Source: Asaia bogorensis (GTDB lineage Bacteria; Pseudomonadota; Alphaproteobacteria; Acetobacterales; Acetobacteraceae). From it: a stretch of DNA of 64,000 bases. Position 1 is the stretch's first letter, and each line of letters starts with the position of its first letter. The stretch lies in the NCBI RefSeq assembly GCF_900465345.1, contig NZ_UEGO01000034.1:25424-89423 (forward strand), written 5' to 3'. The position numbers were made by a program, and so were the translations under genes. Below are positions 55,717-64,000 of the stretch, one piece after another. The notes under the pieces were generated by a model. It saw nothing but the letters and a program-made list of their open reading frames with translations, had not been told where the DNA came from and searched no databases.

Positions 55717-56101
55717 GGAAGAACCTCATTCTCTCTTCCGGCCAGACTGATCCGAATGACCGCATGGCTCGGGGGAATATCCTGACTGGGAGAGGAACAA
55801 GATAATCACCCCCTCTTGCTCAGGTTACCGAGCGCTAACCCGGCGAGGGGCAACCGTCATTGAGGCACATCAATCCTTCAGCGGTTTATTGGAATAATCA
55901 ACATCAATCATGAGTATTCTCTGTGATTTACAAGAAACCACTACAGTTCCCAAGAAAATTAAAAATATTCATCAAGTTTTATTGTGAGCCACCCCCTCGG
56001 GAACATACTTCACACCGACCGCACAGCCTCCATATTAGGCTTATTCGTTCGATAAGCGCTTCCCGAAAAACGATAAGAACAATCATAACGGAGTTGCCCT
56101 C
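55717..56101. other. Divergent promoter region between the pyruvate operon and the oxalate operon
   Basis: About 385 bases, AT-richer than its surroundings, with no gene. It must carry the promoters of both operons. Visible elements are an FNR-like box at 55860-55873, listed separately, an A/T-rich stretch at about 55890-55990, and a GGAG ribosome-binding site at 56090-56093 ahead of frc. No RNA gene is recognised. Confidence 0.6.
55860..55873 (-). promoter_or_regulatory. FNR/CRP-family-like box upstream of the pyruvate:ferredoxin oxidoreductase operon
   Basis: Read on the minus strand: TTGAT-GTGC-CTCAA, one mismatch from the FNR consensus TTGAT-N4-ATCAA. It lies 144 bases before the first gene of the operon, in the divergent region. 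No -10 box at the ideal distance was found, so this is a weak call. Confidence 0.35.
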
Positions 56102-57412
56102 ATGAGCACGGTACAAGACAACACAAAGCCGCTTGCCGGAATCAAGGTCATCGATTTCGGCGGTGTGCAATCGGTCCCTTCGGCCGCCCAGCTTCTGGCC
56201 TGGTACGGTGCCGATGTCATCAAGGTTGAGCGGACCGGCGTGGGCGATGTGACCCGCCGTCAGCTGCGCGACATCCCGGATGCCGACGCGCTCTATTTCA
56301 CCATGCTAAACAGCAACAAGCGCTCGATCGAGCTCAACACGAAAACCCCCGAAGGACGTGAGGTTTTCGAGAAGCTCCTCAAATGGGCCGACATCCTGCT
56401 TGAGAATTTCCGCCCTGGCGCCATGGATCGCATGGGTTTTGGCTGGGACGTCCTGCATCAGCTCAACCCGCGCCTGATTTACGGCACGGTAAAGGGTTTT
56501 GGCGACGCCTCTCCCTGGTCGCATATCAGTGCCTATGAAAACGTCGCACAATGCGCCGGTGGTTCGGCCTCGACTACGGGTTACTGGAATGGCGCGCCGC
56601 ATGTGGATGGTCAGGCGCCCGGCAATTCGAATGGCCCGCTCATTTCAGCCGCGGCGCTCGGTGACAGCAACACAGGCAATCACCTGCTGATCGGCGTTCT
56701 GACGGCCCTGTTTGCCCGCGAGCGCAGCGGAAAAGGCCAGAAAATCAGCGTTTCGATGCAGGATTCCGTACTGAATCTGTGCCGTGTCAAGCTGCGCGAC
56801 CAGCAGCGTCTGGAGCGCGTGGGTTATCTGGAAGAATACCCGCAATACCCGGACGGAAAATTCGGCGACACGGTGCCACGCGGTGCCAATGCAGGCGGTG
56901 GTGGCCAGCCCGGCTGGATCCTGAAATGCAAAGGCTGGGAGACGGACGAGAACGCGTATATCTACTGCACCGTGCAGGAGCAGAACTGGGGGCCGACATG
57001 CGAGGCCATCGGCAAGCCTGAATGGGCCACCGACCCGCATTATTGCACGACCAAGGCACGTGAGACCCACATGTTCGAGATCTTCGCTGCCATCGAGGCC
57101 TCGCTTGCCGACAAGGATAAATACCAGGCCGTAGCCCATCTCTCGAAATTCCGTGTGCCCTGCGCGCCCGTTCTGTCGATGAAGGAAATTGCCGAGTCCA
57201 AGGACCTGCGTGACGCCGGCACGATTGTCGAGGTCGAGCAGCCGGTCCGTGGATCGTTCCTGACCATCAATCCGATCAAGTTCAGCGACTTCACTCCGGA
57301 AATCACCGCTGCCCCGCTGCTTGGTCAGCATACGGATGAGATCCTTGCCGAGTTCGGTTATTCGGCAGACCAGATTGCCGATCTACGCTTGAAGAAGATC
57401 GTCTGCGCCTGA
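56102..57412 (+). CDS. frc: Formyl-CoA:oxalate CoA-transferase
   Basis: The 436-residue class III CoA-transferase closely matches the Oxalobacter formigenes enzyme in its core: [17 protein letters not shown], then [20 protein letters not shown], the catalytic Asp (D188) in AALGDSNTG, and [20 protein letters not shown] with [10 protein letters not shown]. The Gly-rich loop that closes over the active site is intact. Role: transfers CoA from formyl-CoA to oxalate, giving oxalyl-CoA and formate. GGAG precedes ATG 56102. oxc follows 110 bp downstream, with a perfect hairpin between. Length is slightly above the 428 residues of the reference enzyme. Confidence 0.96.
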   Translation: MSTVQDNTKPLAGIKVIDFGGVQSVPSAAQLLAWYGADVIKVERTGVGDVTRRQLRDIPDADALYFTMLNSNKRSIELNTKTPEGREVFEKLLKWADILLENFRPGAMDRMGFGWDVLHQLNPRLIYGTVKGFGDASPWSHISAYENVAQCAGGSASTTGYWNGAPHVDGQAPGNSNGPLISAAALGDSNTGNHLLIGVLTALFARERSGKGQKISVSMQDSVLNLCRVKLRDQQRLERVGYLEEYPQYPDGKFGDTVPRGANAGGGGQPGWILKCKGWETDENAYIYCTVQEQNWGPTCEAIGKPEWATDPHYCTTKARETHMFEIFAAIEASLADKDKYQAVAHLSKFRVPCAPVLSMKEIAESKDLRDAGTIVEVEQPVRGSFLTINPIKFSDFTPEITAAPLLGQHTDEILAEFGYSADQIADLRLKKIVCA

Positions 57413-57419
57413 CAGACCC

Positions 57420-57448
57420 ACCGGAATGTCCTGAAAAAACATTCCGGT
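57420..57448 (+). other. Intercistronic stem-loop between frc and oxc
   Basis: ACCGGAATGT (57420-57429) and ACATTCCGGT (57439-57448) form a perfect 10-bp stem with a 9-base loop, 7 bases after the frc stop. A C-rich rather than T-rich stretch follows. It may end or protect the frc end of the transcript, setting different amounts of frc and oxc. Confidence 0.5.
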
Positions 57449-57522
57449 CCTGTCCCCCCAGGAATACCAAGCCCTTCCTGCGCCGCCACCTTTCAGGACG
57501 GCACAGGGAAAAGGAGTTAGTC

Positions 57523-59256
57523 ATGGCAGACGCCCCTTCGGCCGCCAACACATCGGCACCCGTACAATCTCCCCTCGCGTCCAGCACGGACGGCTTTCAT
57601 CTCGTCATTGAAGCCCTGCAGCGCAACGATCTGAACACGCTCTATGGCGTTGTTGGCATCCCCATCACGGATCTTGCGCGCCTCGCCCAGGAGAAGGGGA
57701 TGCGCTTCATCAGTTTCCGAAGCGAGCAGCCCGCCGCTCATGCGGCATCCATCTCGGGCTATCTTACCCGCAAGCCCGGGCTCTGCCTGACAACCTCTGC
57801 CCCCGGCTTTCTCAACGCCCTTCCTGCCCTCGCCAATGCCACCACCAATGGCTATCCGATGATCCTCATAAGCGGGTCTAGCGATCGTGCGATCGTTGAC
57901 CTGCAGCAGGGTGATTACGAGGAACTCGATCAGCTTGCTGCCGCCCGCCCCTTCGCCAAGGCCGCCTATCGCGTCAACCGTGCGGCCGATATCGGTATCG
58001 GGGTAGCACGCGCCATACGTGCCGCGCTTTCAGGAAAACCGGGCGGTGTCTATCTCGACCTCCCGGCCGCTGTCCTGAGCGAAACGCTCGATTTAAAAGC
58101 GGGCCAGGACTCCCTGATCACGGTTGTGGCTCCGGAATCAGCCCTGCCACCCTGCCCCGATGCGATCGCCCGTGCGGTTTCGCTTCTGAAGCAGGCACGC
58201 AAGCCCCTCATCGTACTCGGCAAGGGCGCAGCCTATGCCCAGGCTGAGGGGGCCATACAAGATCTCGTTGAAAGCACCTCCATCCCATTTCTTCCCATGT
58301 CGATGGCCAAGGGGCTATTGCCCGATACCCACCCTGCCTCTGCCGCCACGGCGCGCTCGCTGGTGCTGGGACAAGCCGATGTGGTGGTGCTGGTGGGCGC
58401 ACGCCTCAACTGGATGCTTGGCCACGGCAAGCCGCCGCAATGGTCGCCTGACGCACGCTTCATCCAGATCGACATCAACCCAGAGGAATTTGACAGCAAC
58501 CGCCCCATTGCCGCCCCGCTGGCCGGTGAGCTTGGCCTGACGGTGCAGGCCTTGGCCACCGCACTGAAGCAGGAGAAAATCTGCGCGCCGTCGGAATGGC
58601 TGGCTGCGATTGCGGCCAAGCGTGACATCAACACGCAGAAAATGACCGAACGTCTGGCCAACAAGACCGCGCCGATGAACTTCTACACGGCGATTGGCAC
58701 CATCAAGACGAGCCTAGAGGGGCGCGACATCGTGCTGGTGAACGAGGGGGCCAACACGCTCGATATTACCCGCAACGTGATTGATATGGACAAACCGCGC
58801 CGCCGCCTCGACCCCGGCAGCTGGGGAACGATGGGCGTCGGGCTGGGTTATGCCATCGGTGCTGCCATCACCACGGGCAAGCCGGTTGTTGCCATAGAGG
58901 GTGACAGCGCTTTTGGCTTCAGTGGCATGGAGGTCGAAACGATCTGCCGCTATCGCCTGCCCGTTGTGATGATCATTCTCAATAATGGTGGCATTTATCG
59001 TGGCGATGACATCAACCGCAGCGGGGGCACGGATCCGGGTGTAACGGTGCTGGAGGCCAATGGTCATTACGAGAAGATCATCGAAGCCTTCGGTGGCAAG
59101 GGATATTACGTGACTGATCACGAGGCACTCTCGCAGGCGCTGGAGAACGCGCTGGCCTGCGGTGGTCCTGCCATGATCACAGCCTCTATCGACCCGCATG
59201 TCGGTACGGAAAGCGGCCATCTGAGCAAGCTCAACCCCAAAGCCGGTCCAAAGTGA
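57523..59256 (+). CDS. oxc: Oxalyl-CoA decarboxylase
   Basis: The 577-residue thiamine-diphosphate enzyme has the activating Glu (E68) in SFRSEQPAAHAAS. A central domain follows (GAAYAQAEGAIQDLVESTSIPF, QADVVVLVGARLNWMLGHGK). The cofactor-binding motif is GDSAFGFSG...LNNGG, beginning near residue 460, and NNGGIYRGDD is typical of this enzyme. Role: oxalyl-CoA to formyl-CoA and CO2; formyl-CoA then goes back to Frc. Length matches known oxalyl-CoA decarboxylases (568 in Oxalobacter). It lies between frc and a second CoA-transferase gene. Confidence 0.96.
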   Translation: MADAPSAANTSAPVQSPLASSTDGFHLVIEALQRNDLNTLYGVVGIPITDLARLAQEKGMRFISFRSEQPAAHAASISGYLTRKPGLCLTTSAPGFLNALPALANATTNGYPMILISGSSDRAIVDLQQGDYEELDQLAAARPFAKAAYRVNRAADIGIGVARAIRAALSGKPGGVYLDLPAAVLSETLDLKAGQDSLITVVAPESALPPCPDAIARAVSLLKQARKPLIVLGKGAAYAQAEGAIQDLVESTSIPFLPMSMAKGLLPDTHPASAATARSLVLGQADVVVLVGARLNWMLGHGKPPQWSPDARFIQIDINPEEFDSNRPIAAPLAGELGLTVQALATALKQEKICAPSEWLAAIAAKRDINTQKMTERLANKTAPMNFYTAIGTIKTSLEGRDIVLVNEGANTLDITRNVIDMDKPRRRLDPGSWGTMGVGLGYAIGAAITTGKPVVAIEGDSAFGFSGMEVETICRYRLPVVMIILNNGGIYRGDDINRSGGTDPGVTVLEANGHYEKIIEAFGGKGYYVTDHEALSQALENALACGGPAMITASIDPHVGTESGHLSKLNPKAGPK

Positions 59257-59265
59257 GGCAGCTCC

Positions 59266-60489
59266 ATGGCTGAGAATACTCAACCCAACACACAGGATGC
59301 TGCCGCAGGTTCTACAAAGGCACCCGTGACGGCATCCCGCCCCTCAACCGGCCCTTTCGAGGGGCTGCTGGCCATTGACCTGACCCACGTGCTGAACGGC
59401 CCGTTCGGCACGACCATCCTGACCGATCTAGGTGCGCGTACGATCAAGGTGGAGGCGCCGGGTCATGGTGATGATACGCGCACCTATGGCCCTTATGTCG
59501 GTGATCGTTCGCTGTATTTCTCTTTTGTCAATCGTGGCAAGGAGAGCATCGTTCTCAACCTCAAGGATGAGAATGATCGGGGCGTTTTCCTCGAAATGGT
59601 CAAGCGCGCCGATATTCTATGCGAAAACTACCGCCCGGGTGTGATGGACCGTCTCGGCTTCTCCTATGAGACACTCTCTGCCCTCAACCCCAGACTGATC
59701 TACGCCTCATCATCAGGATTTGGGCATACCGGGCCACTCGCCCATTATCCGGCCTATGACACGATCGTGCAGGCCATGAGCGGCATGATGGAGGCGACAG
59801 GGTTTCCTGATGGTCCTCCCACGCGGGTCGGCGGAACGTCGCTGTCTGACCTGTGTGGCGGCACGTTCATGTTCTGCGGCATTGCCAGCGCACTCTACGC
59901 GAGGGAACGCACCGGCAAAGGAGCGCATGTCGATGTATCCATGTTCGATGGCACGTTCGCGTTCCTGCAACATGCGCTCATGACATGGTCGGCCACGGGC
60001 GCTGCCGGGCCACGTATCGGCAATCGCCACCCATCCATGGCACCGTTCGATGTCTACCGCACACGCGACAGCCATATCGTGATCTGCTGCGGCAATAACC
60101 ATCTGTTTGGCGCCCTCTGCCAGACGCTCGGCATCAAGGCTCTCACAGCGGACCCGCGCTTTCTGAACAACAGCGACCGTATGAATAATCTCGATGCGCT
60201 CAAGGAGGCCATCGAGGGGGCTTTAACTCAGCGTGACGCATCTTACTGGCTCGAGGCTATCGAAAAGGCTGGCGTCCCTGTTGGCCCCATGCTGAATGTT
60301 GCAGAAGCCGCAGCTCTGCCACAGACCGCCGCCAGAAACATGGTGATTGATGCCGGGGGACTGAAAATGCCGGGCAACCCGGTGAAGATCAGCGGCTATG
60401 ACGATCCGCTGACACGCCCCGGTGCGCCAAGGCTCGATGAACATGGCGCAGCCCTGCGCGCGGAGTTCGCCCCCGGTCAGCCATCATGA
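59266..60489 (+). CDS. Second class III CoA-transferase (CaiB/BaiF family) of the oxalate operon
   Basis: The 407-residue protein has the family layout: LAIDLTHVLNGPFGTTILTD, VEAPGHGDDTRTYGPY and ENYRPGVMDRLGF, with the catalytic Asp at about D195 in TSLSDLCGGTFMF. It starts 9 bases after oxc. It is clearly distinct from frc. In other bacteria a second CoA-transferase of the YfdE/UctC type uses acetyl-CoA as CoA donor for oxalate; that role is plausible here but cannot be told from sequence alone. Its stop overlaps the YoaK-like gene (ATGA). Confidence 0.9.
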   Translation: MAENTQPNTQDAAAGSTKAPVTASRPSTGPFEGLLAIDLTHVLNGPFGTTILTDLGARTIKVEAPGHGDDTRTYGPYVGDRSLYFSFVNRGKESIVLNLKDENDRGVFLEMVKRADILCENYRPGVMDRLGFSYETLSALNPRLIYASSSGFGHTGPLAHYPAYDTIVQAMSGMMEATGFPDGPPTRVGGTSLSDLCGGTFMFCGIASALYARERTGKGAHVDVSMFDGTFAFLQHALMTWSATGAAGPRIGNRHPSMAPFDVYRTRDSHIVICCGNNHLFGALCQTLGIKALTADPRFLNNSDRMNNLDALKEAIEGALTQRDASYWLEAIEKAGVPVGPMLNVAEAAALPQTAARNMVIDAGGLKMPGNPVKISGYDDPLTRPGAPRLDEHGAALRAEFAPGQPS

Positions 60490-61217
60490 CCACCACAAAC
60501 GTGACAGTATCCATACCGGCCGCGCAGGAGGATTCTCTTGCCACCCTACTGCGGCGCGTCTTCTGCCTGACCTTCGTTGTGGCTGTGGTGGAAGTCACGA
60601 CCTATATCGATGTCGGCGGCATCTACCCTGGCATCATGACGGGTAATACCGTGCAGCTTGGCCGCGCTGTGGCACTGCATCACTGGTCGAATGCAGGATC
60701 AATCGGCACGGCAGTGGGCCTGTTTTTTCTCGGCTGTATCGGGGCAAGCCTGATCAAGAAATTCCTCAGCTGGCCCTATTGGGGCCTCCTGATCATGGCC
60801 GCCATTCTCTTCATCGTCAGTTTCGTCCGGCTTTCCCCCGGGTTGCGCCTGCCGGTCGAGTTGCCTCTCGTCGCGCTGGCGCTGGGCATTCAGGGTGAGA
60901 CATTGGCCAAATTTGGCGGGGTGTCGCTCCAGACGATTGTGGTGACAAACAACATCGTCAAATTTTCCGAGGCTTTCACCGGGCGCTACCTTCTGCTCTG
61001 GCTTGGCTACGTGAAATCTGACGGCAAGAGACCTGCATTGAAGGAAGTGGCTCTGCCTGCCTGTTCCTGGCTAACCTACGCTTTGTCGGCAATGCTGGGG
61101 GCCTGGCTGGGACAGTTCACCAATCTTGTGCTGTTCCTCACCACGATCATGCTGGTCCTGACAGTATGGGACCTGCATCGGGACTACAAAACGAGCTCAT
61201 TTGAGAAAACGTCATGA
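60486..61217 (+). CDS. DUF1275 (YoaK-like) membrane protein
   Basis: The 243-residue protein has about six membrane helices and the DUF1275 signature VEVTTYIDVGGIYPGIMTGNT, GLFFLGCIGASLI and LPLVALALGIQGETLAK. The start overlaps the CoA-transferase gene by four bases, so it is cotranscribed in the oxalate operon. Function of the family is not established; a membrane transport role linked to oxalate or formate is a reasonable guess from context but has no direct support in sequence. Confidence 0.85.
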   Translation: MTTTNVTVSIPAAQEDSLATLLRRVFCLTFVVAVVEVTTYIDVGGIYPGIMTGNTVQLGRAVALHHWSNAGSIGTAVGLFFLGCIGASLIKKFLSWPYWGLLIMAAILFIVSFVRLSPGLRLPVELPLVALALGIQGETLAKFGGVSLQTIVVTNNIVKFSEAFTGRYLLLWLGYVKSDGKRPALKEVALPACSWLTYALSAMLGAWLGQFTNLVLFLTTIMLVLTVWDLHRDYKTSSFEKTS

Positions 61218-61522
61218 ATACAGCGCAGGACACACAAGGTTTCGGCTTCGGTCGTCTTCGTGACAACAAGGCGCTCAATCGCTTCGAGTGGTTAGAAGCG
61301 GGCGAGACCAGTATTGTCAGTTATCATCACGACGGCTCTGTTCTGGTCCTGGATCACAGTTCCGTTCCTGAGGCTTTGGCCGGCAGGGGTATTGGCTCGC
61401 GGCTCGTCAGGGCCGTGCTCGATCATCTCCTGACGACAGATCAGAAGATTGCCGTGCGCTGCGATTTCATCAATCGCGTCATAAATCGCCATGCGGCTTA
61501 TCAGGCGCTTCTGCAGCGTTAA
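61214..61522 (+). CDS. Small GNAT-like N-acetyltransferase (YjdJ type)
   Basis: The 102-residue protein has the compact fold of COG2388-type proteins: RFEWLEAGETSIVSYHHDGS, then VPEALAGRGIGSRLVRAVLD, which contains the acetyl-CoA-binding RGxGxxL pattern, and a C-terminal half (RCDFINRVINRHAAYQALL). Typical GNAT enzymes are longer; this size is normal for the subfamily. Its ATG overlaps the YoaK-like stop by four bases. The substrate is unknown. It closes the overlapping part of the operon. Confidence 0.83.
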   Translation: MNTAQDTQGFGFGRLRDNKALNRFEWLEAGETSIVSYHHDGSVLVLDHSSVPEALAGRGIGSRLVRAVLDHLLTTDQKIAVRCDFINRVINRHAAYQALLQR

Positions 61523-61692
61523 GCCGCGCCACCCGATGGCAGAAGGACTGAGATAAAGGGAGCCTTGATGCATCCACAACGAGAATGGGGATCATAAATA
61601 ATAATTCCAGAAATCGTTTATTCTGTTAATAAGATTGCGCCCCTATCGAGGGTATAAAATTCAATAACAAGAATAAACAAGGCGAACTCAAG

Positions 61693-63555
61693 GTGAGCGA
61701 GCGTTTCAAGACTGCCCTCCGTCTCTCTCTGCTCGGCATGAGTGTTAGTACAAGCCTGACGCCCGTTGCGGCCCGGGCCTCGACAGACGATGATGAACTC
61801 GCCTTGATCAAGGCGCAGATCCGCGATCTGGAAAACCGCGTCGTGAAGATAGAGCAACGCCGACAGGCCCGATCAGTCGGCAAACAGGGGGGAAGCCGCA
61901 CGAGCCACCCCATACGCCAGGATAGCGCCTCCAGAGGCTCTAATCAGACCGCCTCCGCTCAAGCTGCAGGACCCATCGGTGCATCGCATGCCGTGAAAGC
62001 ACCGCAGGCTGATACAGTCGTGATCAGGTCCGGTGTACCAGATACGCGCCTTGCCCAGGCCACATCACCATCGGGTCGCGCCGCGGTGACCGAACCGACC
62101 AGCGCACCAGGGAGCGCATCGGGGAGCGCCGGGTCCGCCATCGATCTGAGCTCATCGAGTCCTCTCGCCATCACCCAGACCTCCGTCGATCATCTCCCGC
62201 CTGTTTTCAGCATCGGCAATATTTCGGTGCGTCTCGGCGGTTTTATCGATATGTCCAATATCTGGCGTGACTCTACGATCACCAGCGGTCCCGCCACGGC
62301 ATGGAATAACTTCCCCTATGCCAACAGCCCCAATCACGGCCTGAGTGAGGAGCGCCTCTCGGCCCAGCTCACGCGTCTTTCTACTCTTCTGGAAGCCAAT
62401 CCCACCAGGGATATCCGCCTGCAAGCCTATATCGAGTCCGATCTTGGTGGGGCGGCAGGGACGACCAACTCTGTACAGATCAGCGGCTATACGCCAAGGC
62501 TAAGGCAGGGATATTTCACTTTTACAAAGAAGGATTGGGGTTTCCATGTCCTCATGGGACAGGCATGGAGTCTCTCGACAAACTACGCCAAGGGCGTCAC
62601 CCCGCGCAGCGAACAATTGCCTGCCGTGACAGACAACAACCAGATACCGGGCATCACCTTCCTGCGCGTGCCTCAAATCCGTATCGGCAAGGATTGGGGG
62701 AACAAATACTGGCTGGCTGTCTCGGTTGAAGACCCTCAGGCGACCATTGCCTATTCGGCCGATCTGGCGTCGGGTGGTCGCTTGCCAGCGCTCAGGGGCT
62801 ACACACAGGGGCCGCGCGTTTTCTATCAGAATACGGGCGGATTACTGCTCAACCCGAGTGCTGAATATACCGATAATCCGATCCCTGATGTCATCGTCAA
62901 GGGAGCCGTTGATACCAATCTTGGGCATTACGAGGTTTTCGGCCTCGGCCGCTGGTTCCGTTCCGTCATCCAGTCTCCTGAAGCCGCTCACAGCCACAAG
63001 GATACGAAATTCGGAGGCGGTGTGGGTGCCGGAATGACCACATCTCTGTTTACGCCGGGCCTTCAGTTGACGGGGAATGTCATCGCGGGTCAGGGTATCG
63101 GTCGCTATGGCGCGTCCCAGCTTCCCGATGTCACCTTCAACGGTCAGGGCGGTCTCTCGCCCATCCCTCAGATCCGTGGGGCGCTCGGCCTGATCGGCCA
63201 TCCAGATCCGTCTGTGCTGGTGTATCTCTATGGCGGTGTCGAGGCCAGCAGCAAGAGAAGCTATATCGCCGCCGACGGCATGCAATATGGCTATGGCGTA
63301 AATGACCATAATCTCGCTGGCTGCTCCATCGAGTTCGGAACCTGCACGGCCCAGACCCGTACCCTGGCCTCCATGACGGCAGGGGGCTGGTGGCATTTCC
63401 TCGATGGCACTTACGGAAGCCTCATGGGAGGCGTGCAATATACCTATATCCGCAAATTTGCCTTTCGTGGATCGGATGGCAAGGGCGGCTCGGTCTATCC
63501 AACCACATTCGGTAATACCGTATACGTCACGTTCCGGTATCTGCCTTTCCAGTAA
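61693..63555 (+). CDS. Outer-membrane porin with N-terminal coiled coil (DcaP-like)
   Basis: The 620-residue protein has a signal peptide ending near ARAS-TDDD, then a coiled coil (LALIKAQIRDLENRVVKIEQ) followed by a Ser/Ala/Pro-rich linker. The rest (about 165-620) is a beta-barrel with repeated aromatic girdles: FIDMSNIWRDS, LQAYIESDLGG, WGFHVLMGQAWSLSTNYA, ending in VYVTFRYLPFQ with an aromatic residue near the C-terminus. The layout resembles DcaP-type trimeric porins, which take up dicarboxylic acids. Start GTG 61693 has AAGG upstream. It lies 170 bp after the GNAT gene, which suggests its own promoter (TATAAAAT near 61650). A role in oxalate entry is inference from position. Confidence 0.8.
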   Translation: MSERFKTALRLSLLGMSVSTSLTPVAARASTDDDELALIKAQIRDLENRVVKIEQRRQARSVGKQGGSRTSHPIRQDSASRGSNQTASAQAAGPIGASHAVKAPQADTVVIRSGVPDTRLAQATSPSGRAAVTEPTSAPGSASGSAGSAIDLSSSSPLAITQTSVDHLPPVFSIGNISVRLGGFIDMSNIWRDSTITSGPATAWNNFPYANSPNHGLSEERLSAQLTRLSTLLEANPTRDIRLQAYIESDLGGAAGTTNSVQISGYTPRLRQGYFTFTKKDWGFHVLMGQAWSLSTNYAKGVTPRSEQLPAVTDNNQIPGITFLRVPQIRIGKDWGNKYWLAVSVEDPQATIAYSADLASGGRLPALRGYTQGPRVFYQNTGGLLLNPSAEYTDNPIPDVIVKGAVDTNLGHYEVFGLGRWFRSVIQSPEAAHSHKDTKFGGGVGAGMTTSLFTPGLQLTGNVIAGQGIGRYGASQLPDVTFNGQGGLSPIPQIRGALGLIGHPDPSVLVYLYGGVEASSKRSYIAADGMQYGYGVNDHNLAGCSIEFGTCTAQTRTLASMTAGGWWHFLDGTYGSLMGGVQYTYIRKFAFRGSDGKGGSVYPTTFGNTVYVTFRYLPFQ

Positions 63556-63878
63556 GCTCTGCCGCAACGCCTGCCTTTGCAAATGGCGAGGGCAGACTGG
63601 CTTTTCTCGGGAAAACGGGCCCTGCCTTACGGAACTTCGGTCGTCGCCAGCATGGTCTCGCTCGCCTTGTTGCGTCCGGAGAAAAGACGCTTGACCCGCC
63701 CTTCTGACAGCTGGCACGGCGAGCGCTCGCCCGGGAAAAGCCGCCTCGTTGCCGTAGCACATCAGGAAGCGTCGGCATCGGTAATGCCGATCTGGCCTTA
63801 AGGCCAGATCGGCGGCCATGACCAGGCGACATGTCTCCATAGTGATGGTGTCCAGCCACACAGAGGAGACAACCGGCC
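63556..63878 (+). ncRNA. Structured non-coding left end of the IS110 element, candidate bridge RNA
   Basis: The region between the porin stop and the IS110 transposase has no gene but several inverted repeats: GGCGAGCGCTCGCC (63718-63731), CGGCAT/ATGCCG (63773-63789) and a 28-base perfect palindrome at 63786-63813 with TTAA in the centre. IS110-group elements encode a bridge RNA in the non-coding end upstream of the transposase. The boundary of the element within this stretch cannot be placed; the first part is probably host DNA after the porin. Confidence 0.35.
63786..63813. repeat. 28-base perfect palindrome upstream of the IS110 transposase
   Basis: GCCGATCTGGCC, TTAA, GGCCAGATCGGC: two 12-base arms around a 4-base centre. 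It may be a hairpin in the candidate bridge RNA, an IS end structure or a protein site. It overlaps a smaller inverted repeat (63773-63789), so two alternative hairpins could form. Confidence 0.7.
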
Positions 63879-64000
63879 GTGACCAGATCCGATACTACAC
63901 CAATGACTGCTGTCCTCGTCGCCATCGATGTCGCCAAATCCCGCAATGAGGTCCTGATCGAAATGCCTGGCAGTCGGCGACGACGGCGTCTGACCGTGGC
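63879..64000 (+). CDS. IS110-family transposase (5' part, cut by window edge)
   Basis: GTG 63879 with GAGGAG about 10 bases upstream opens a frame that runs to the window edge. The visible 40 residues (MTRSDTTPMTAVLVAIDVAK, then SRNEVLIEMPGSRRRRRL) show the IS110 N-terminal pattern, with the first Asp of the DEDD catalytic set in AIDVAKSRNEVLIE. IS110 transposases are RuvC-like and act with an RNA guide encoded in the element's end. Only the first part is visible, so intactness cannot be judged. Confidence 0.85.
   Translation, partial: MTRSDTTPMTAVLVAIDVAKSRNEVLIEMPGSRRRRRLTV

Noticed and set aside
62842..63861. 339-residue minus-strand frame across the porin end and the IS110 left end
   Set aside because: Composition is unlike the neighbours, no start signal is present and it runs antisense to the porin barrel; treated as a shadow.

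Overview
The window looks like chromosomal DNA of an acetic acid bacterium (Alphaproteobacteria, Acetobacteraceae; an Asaia-like relative is my best guess). The basis is the high-GC coding style, the family-level look of the proteins, an oxalate-degradation operon (formyl-CoA transferase plus oxalyl-CoA decarboxylase), a NodT-type efflux lipoprotein and TonB-receptor-rich surface functions. The species cannot be fixed from the sequence alone. Genes are dense, many overlap by 1-11 bases, and no rRNA operon, CRISPR array or complete prophage is visible.

Region by region. 1-15 kb is core envelope and housekeeping DNA: an edge-truncated polysaccharide-export permease, a lytic transglycosylase, a periplasmic peroxiredoxin, an orphan POTRA protein, a peptide transporter, a CbpA-like co-chaperone followed by a 47-residue membrane protein with a GTG start, a DUF1656/HlyD/NodT efflux operon with no FUSC pump next to it, and a YqjE/YqjD-like pair. 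A tightly overlapping block follows (11.3-15.1 kb). It encodes a polyamine-type ABC system whose ATPase has lost all its catalytic motifs and whose permease is about half size, then a YcgN-like protein and a YgjP-like metallopeptidase.

From 15.2 to 25.9 kb a genomic island sits in the 3' end of tRNA-Leu(UAA). It is bounded by a 36-bp near-perfect direct repeat with a 26-bp identical core. It carries a dead integrase, an unknown coiled-coil protein, a type I restriction-modification operon (hsdM-hsdS-hsdR) with a YgjP-like metallopeptidase in the same operon, and a Fic protein behind a palindromic promoter. An IS5-like remnant, a MAPEG protein and a small heme catalase-like protein follow.

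28-38.5 kb encodes a TonB-dependent receptor coupled to a DacB carboxypeptidase, a LysR regulator with a class-C beta-lactamase-like hydrolase, and, divergently, a D-amino-acid dehydrogenase with a penicillin-acylase-family hydrolase. A T-N11-A palindrome lies in the divergent gap. I infer a set for handling D-amino-acid-containing or N-acylated compounds. 40.8-49.2 kb is the complete kdp potassium-uptake operon with its sensor and regulator, preceded by a 27-residue membrane peptide and kdpF.

49.3-55.7 kb is an oxygen-sensitive pyruvate module: an NAD(P)-linked FAD/FeS oxidoreductase, pyruvate:ferredoxin oxidoreductase and a phosphotransacetylase, with an FNR-like box upstream. Divergent to it, 56.1-63.6 kb encodes oxalate catabolism (frc, oxc, a second class III CoA-transferase), a YoaK-type membrane protein, a small GNAT-like protein and a large porin. 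The window ends inside an IS110-family transposase whose upstream non-coding end is rich in inverted repeats and may encode a bridge RNA.
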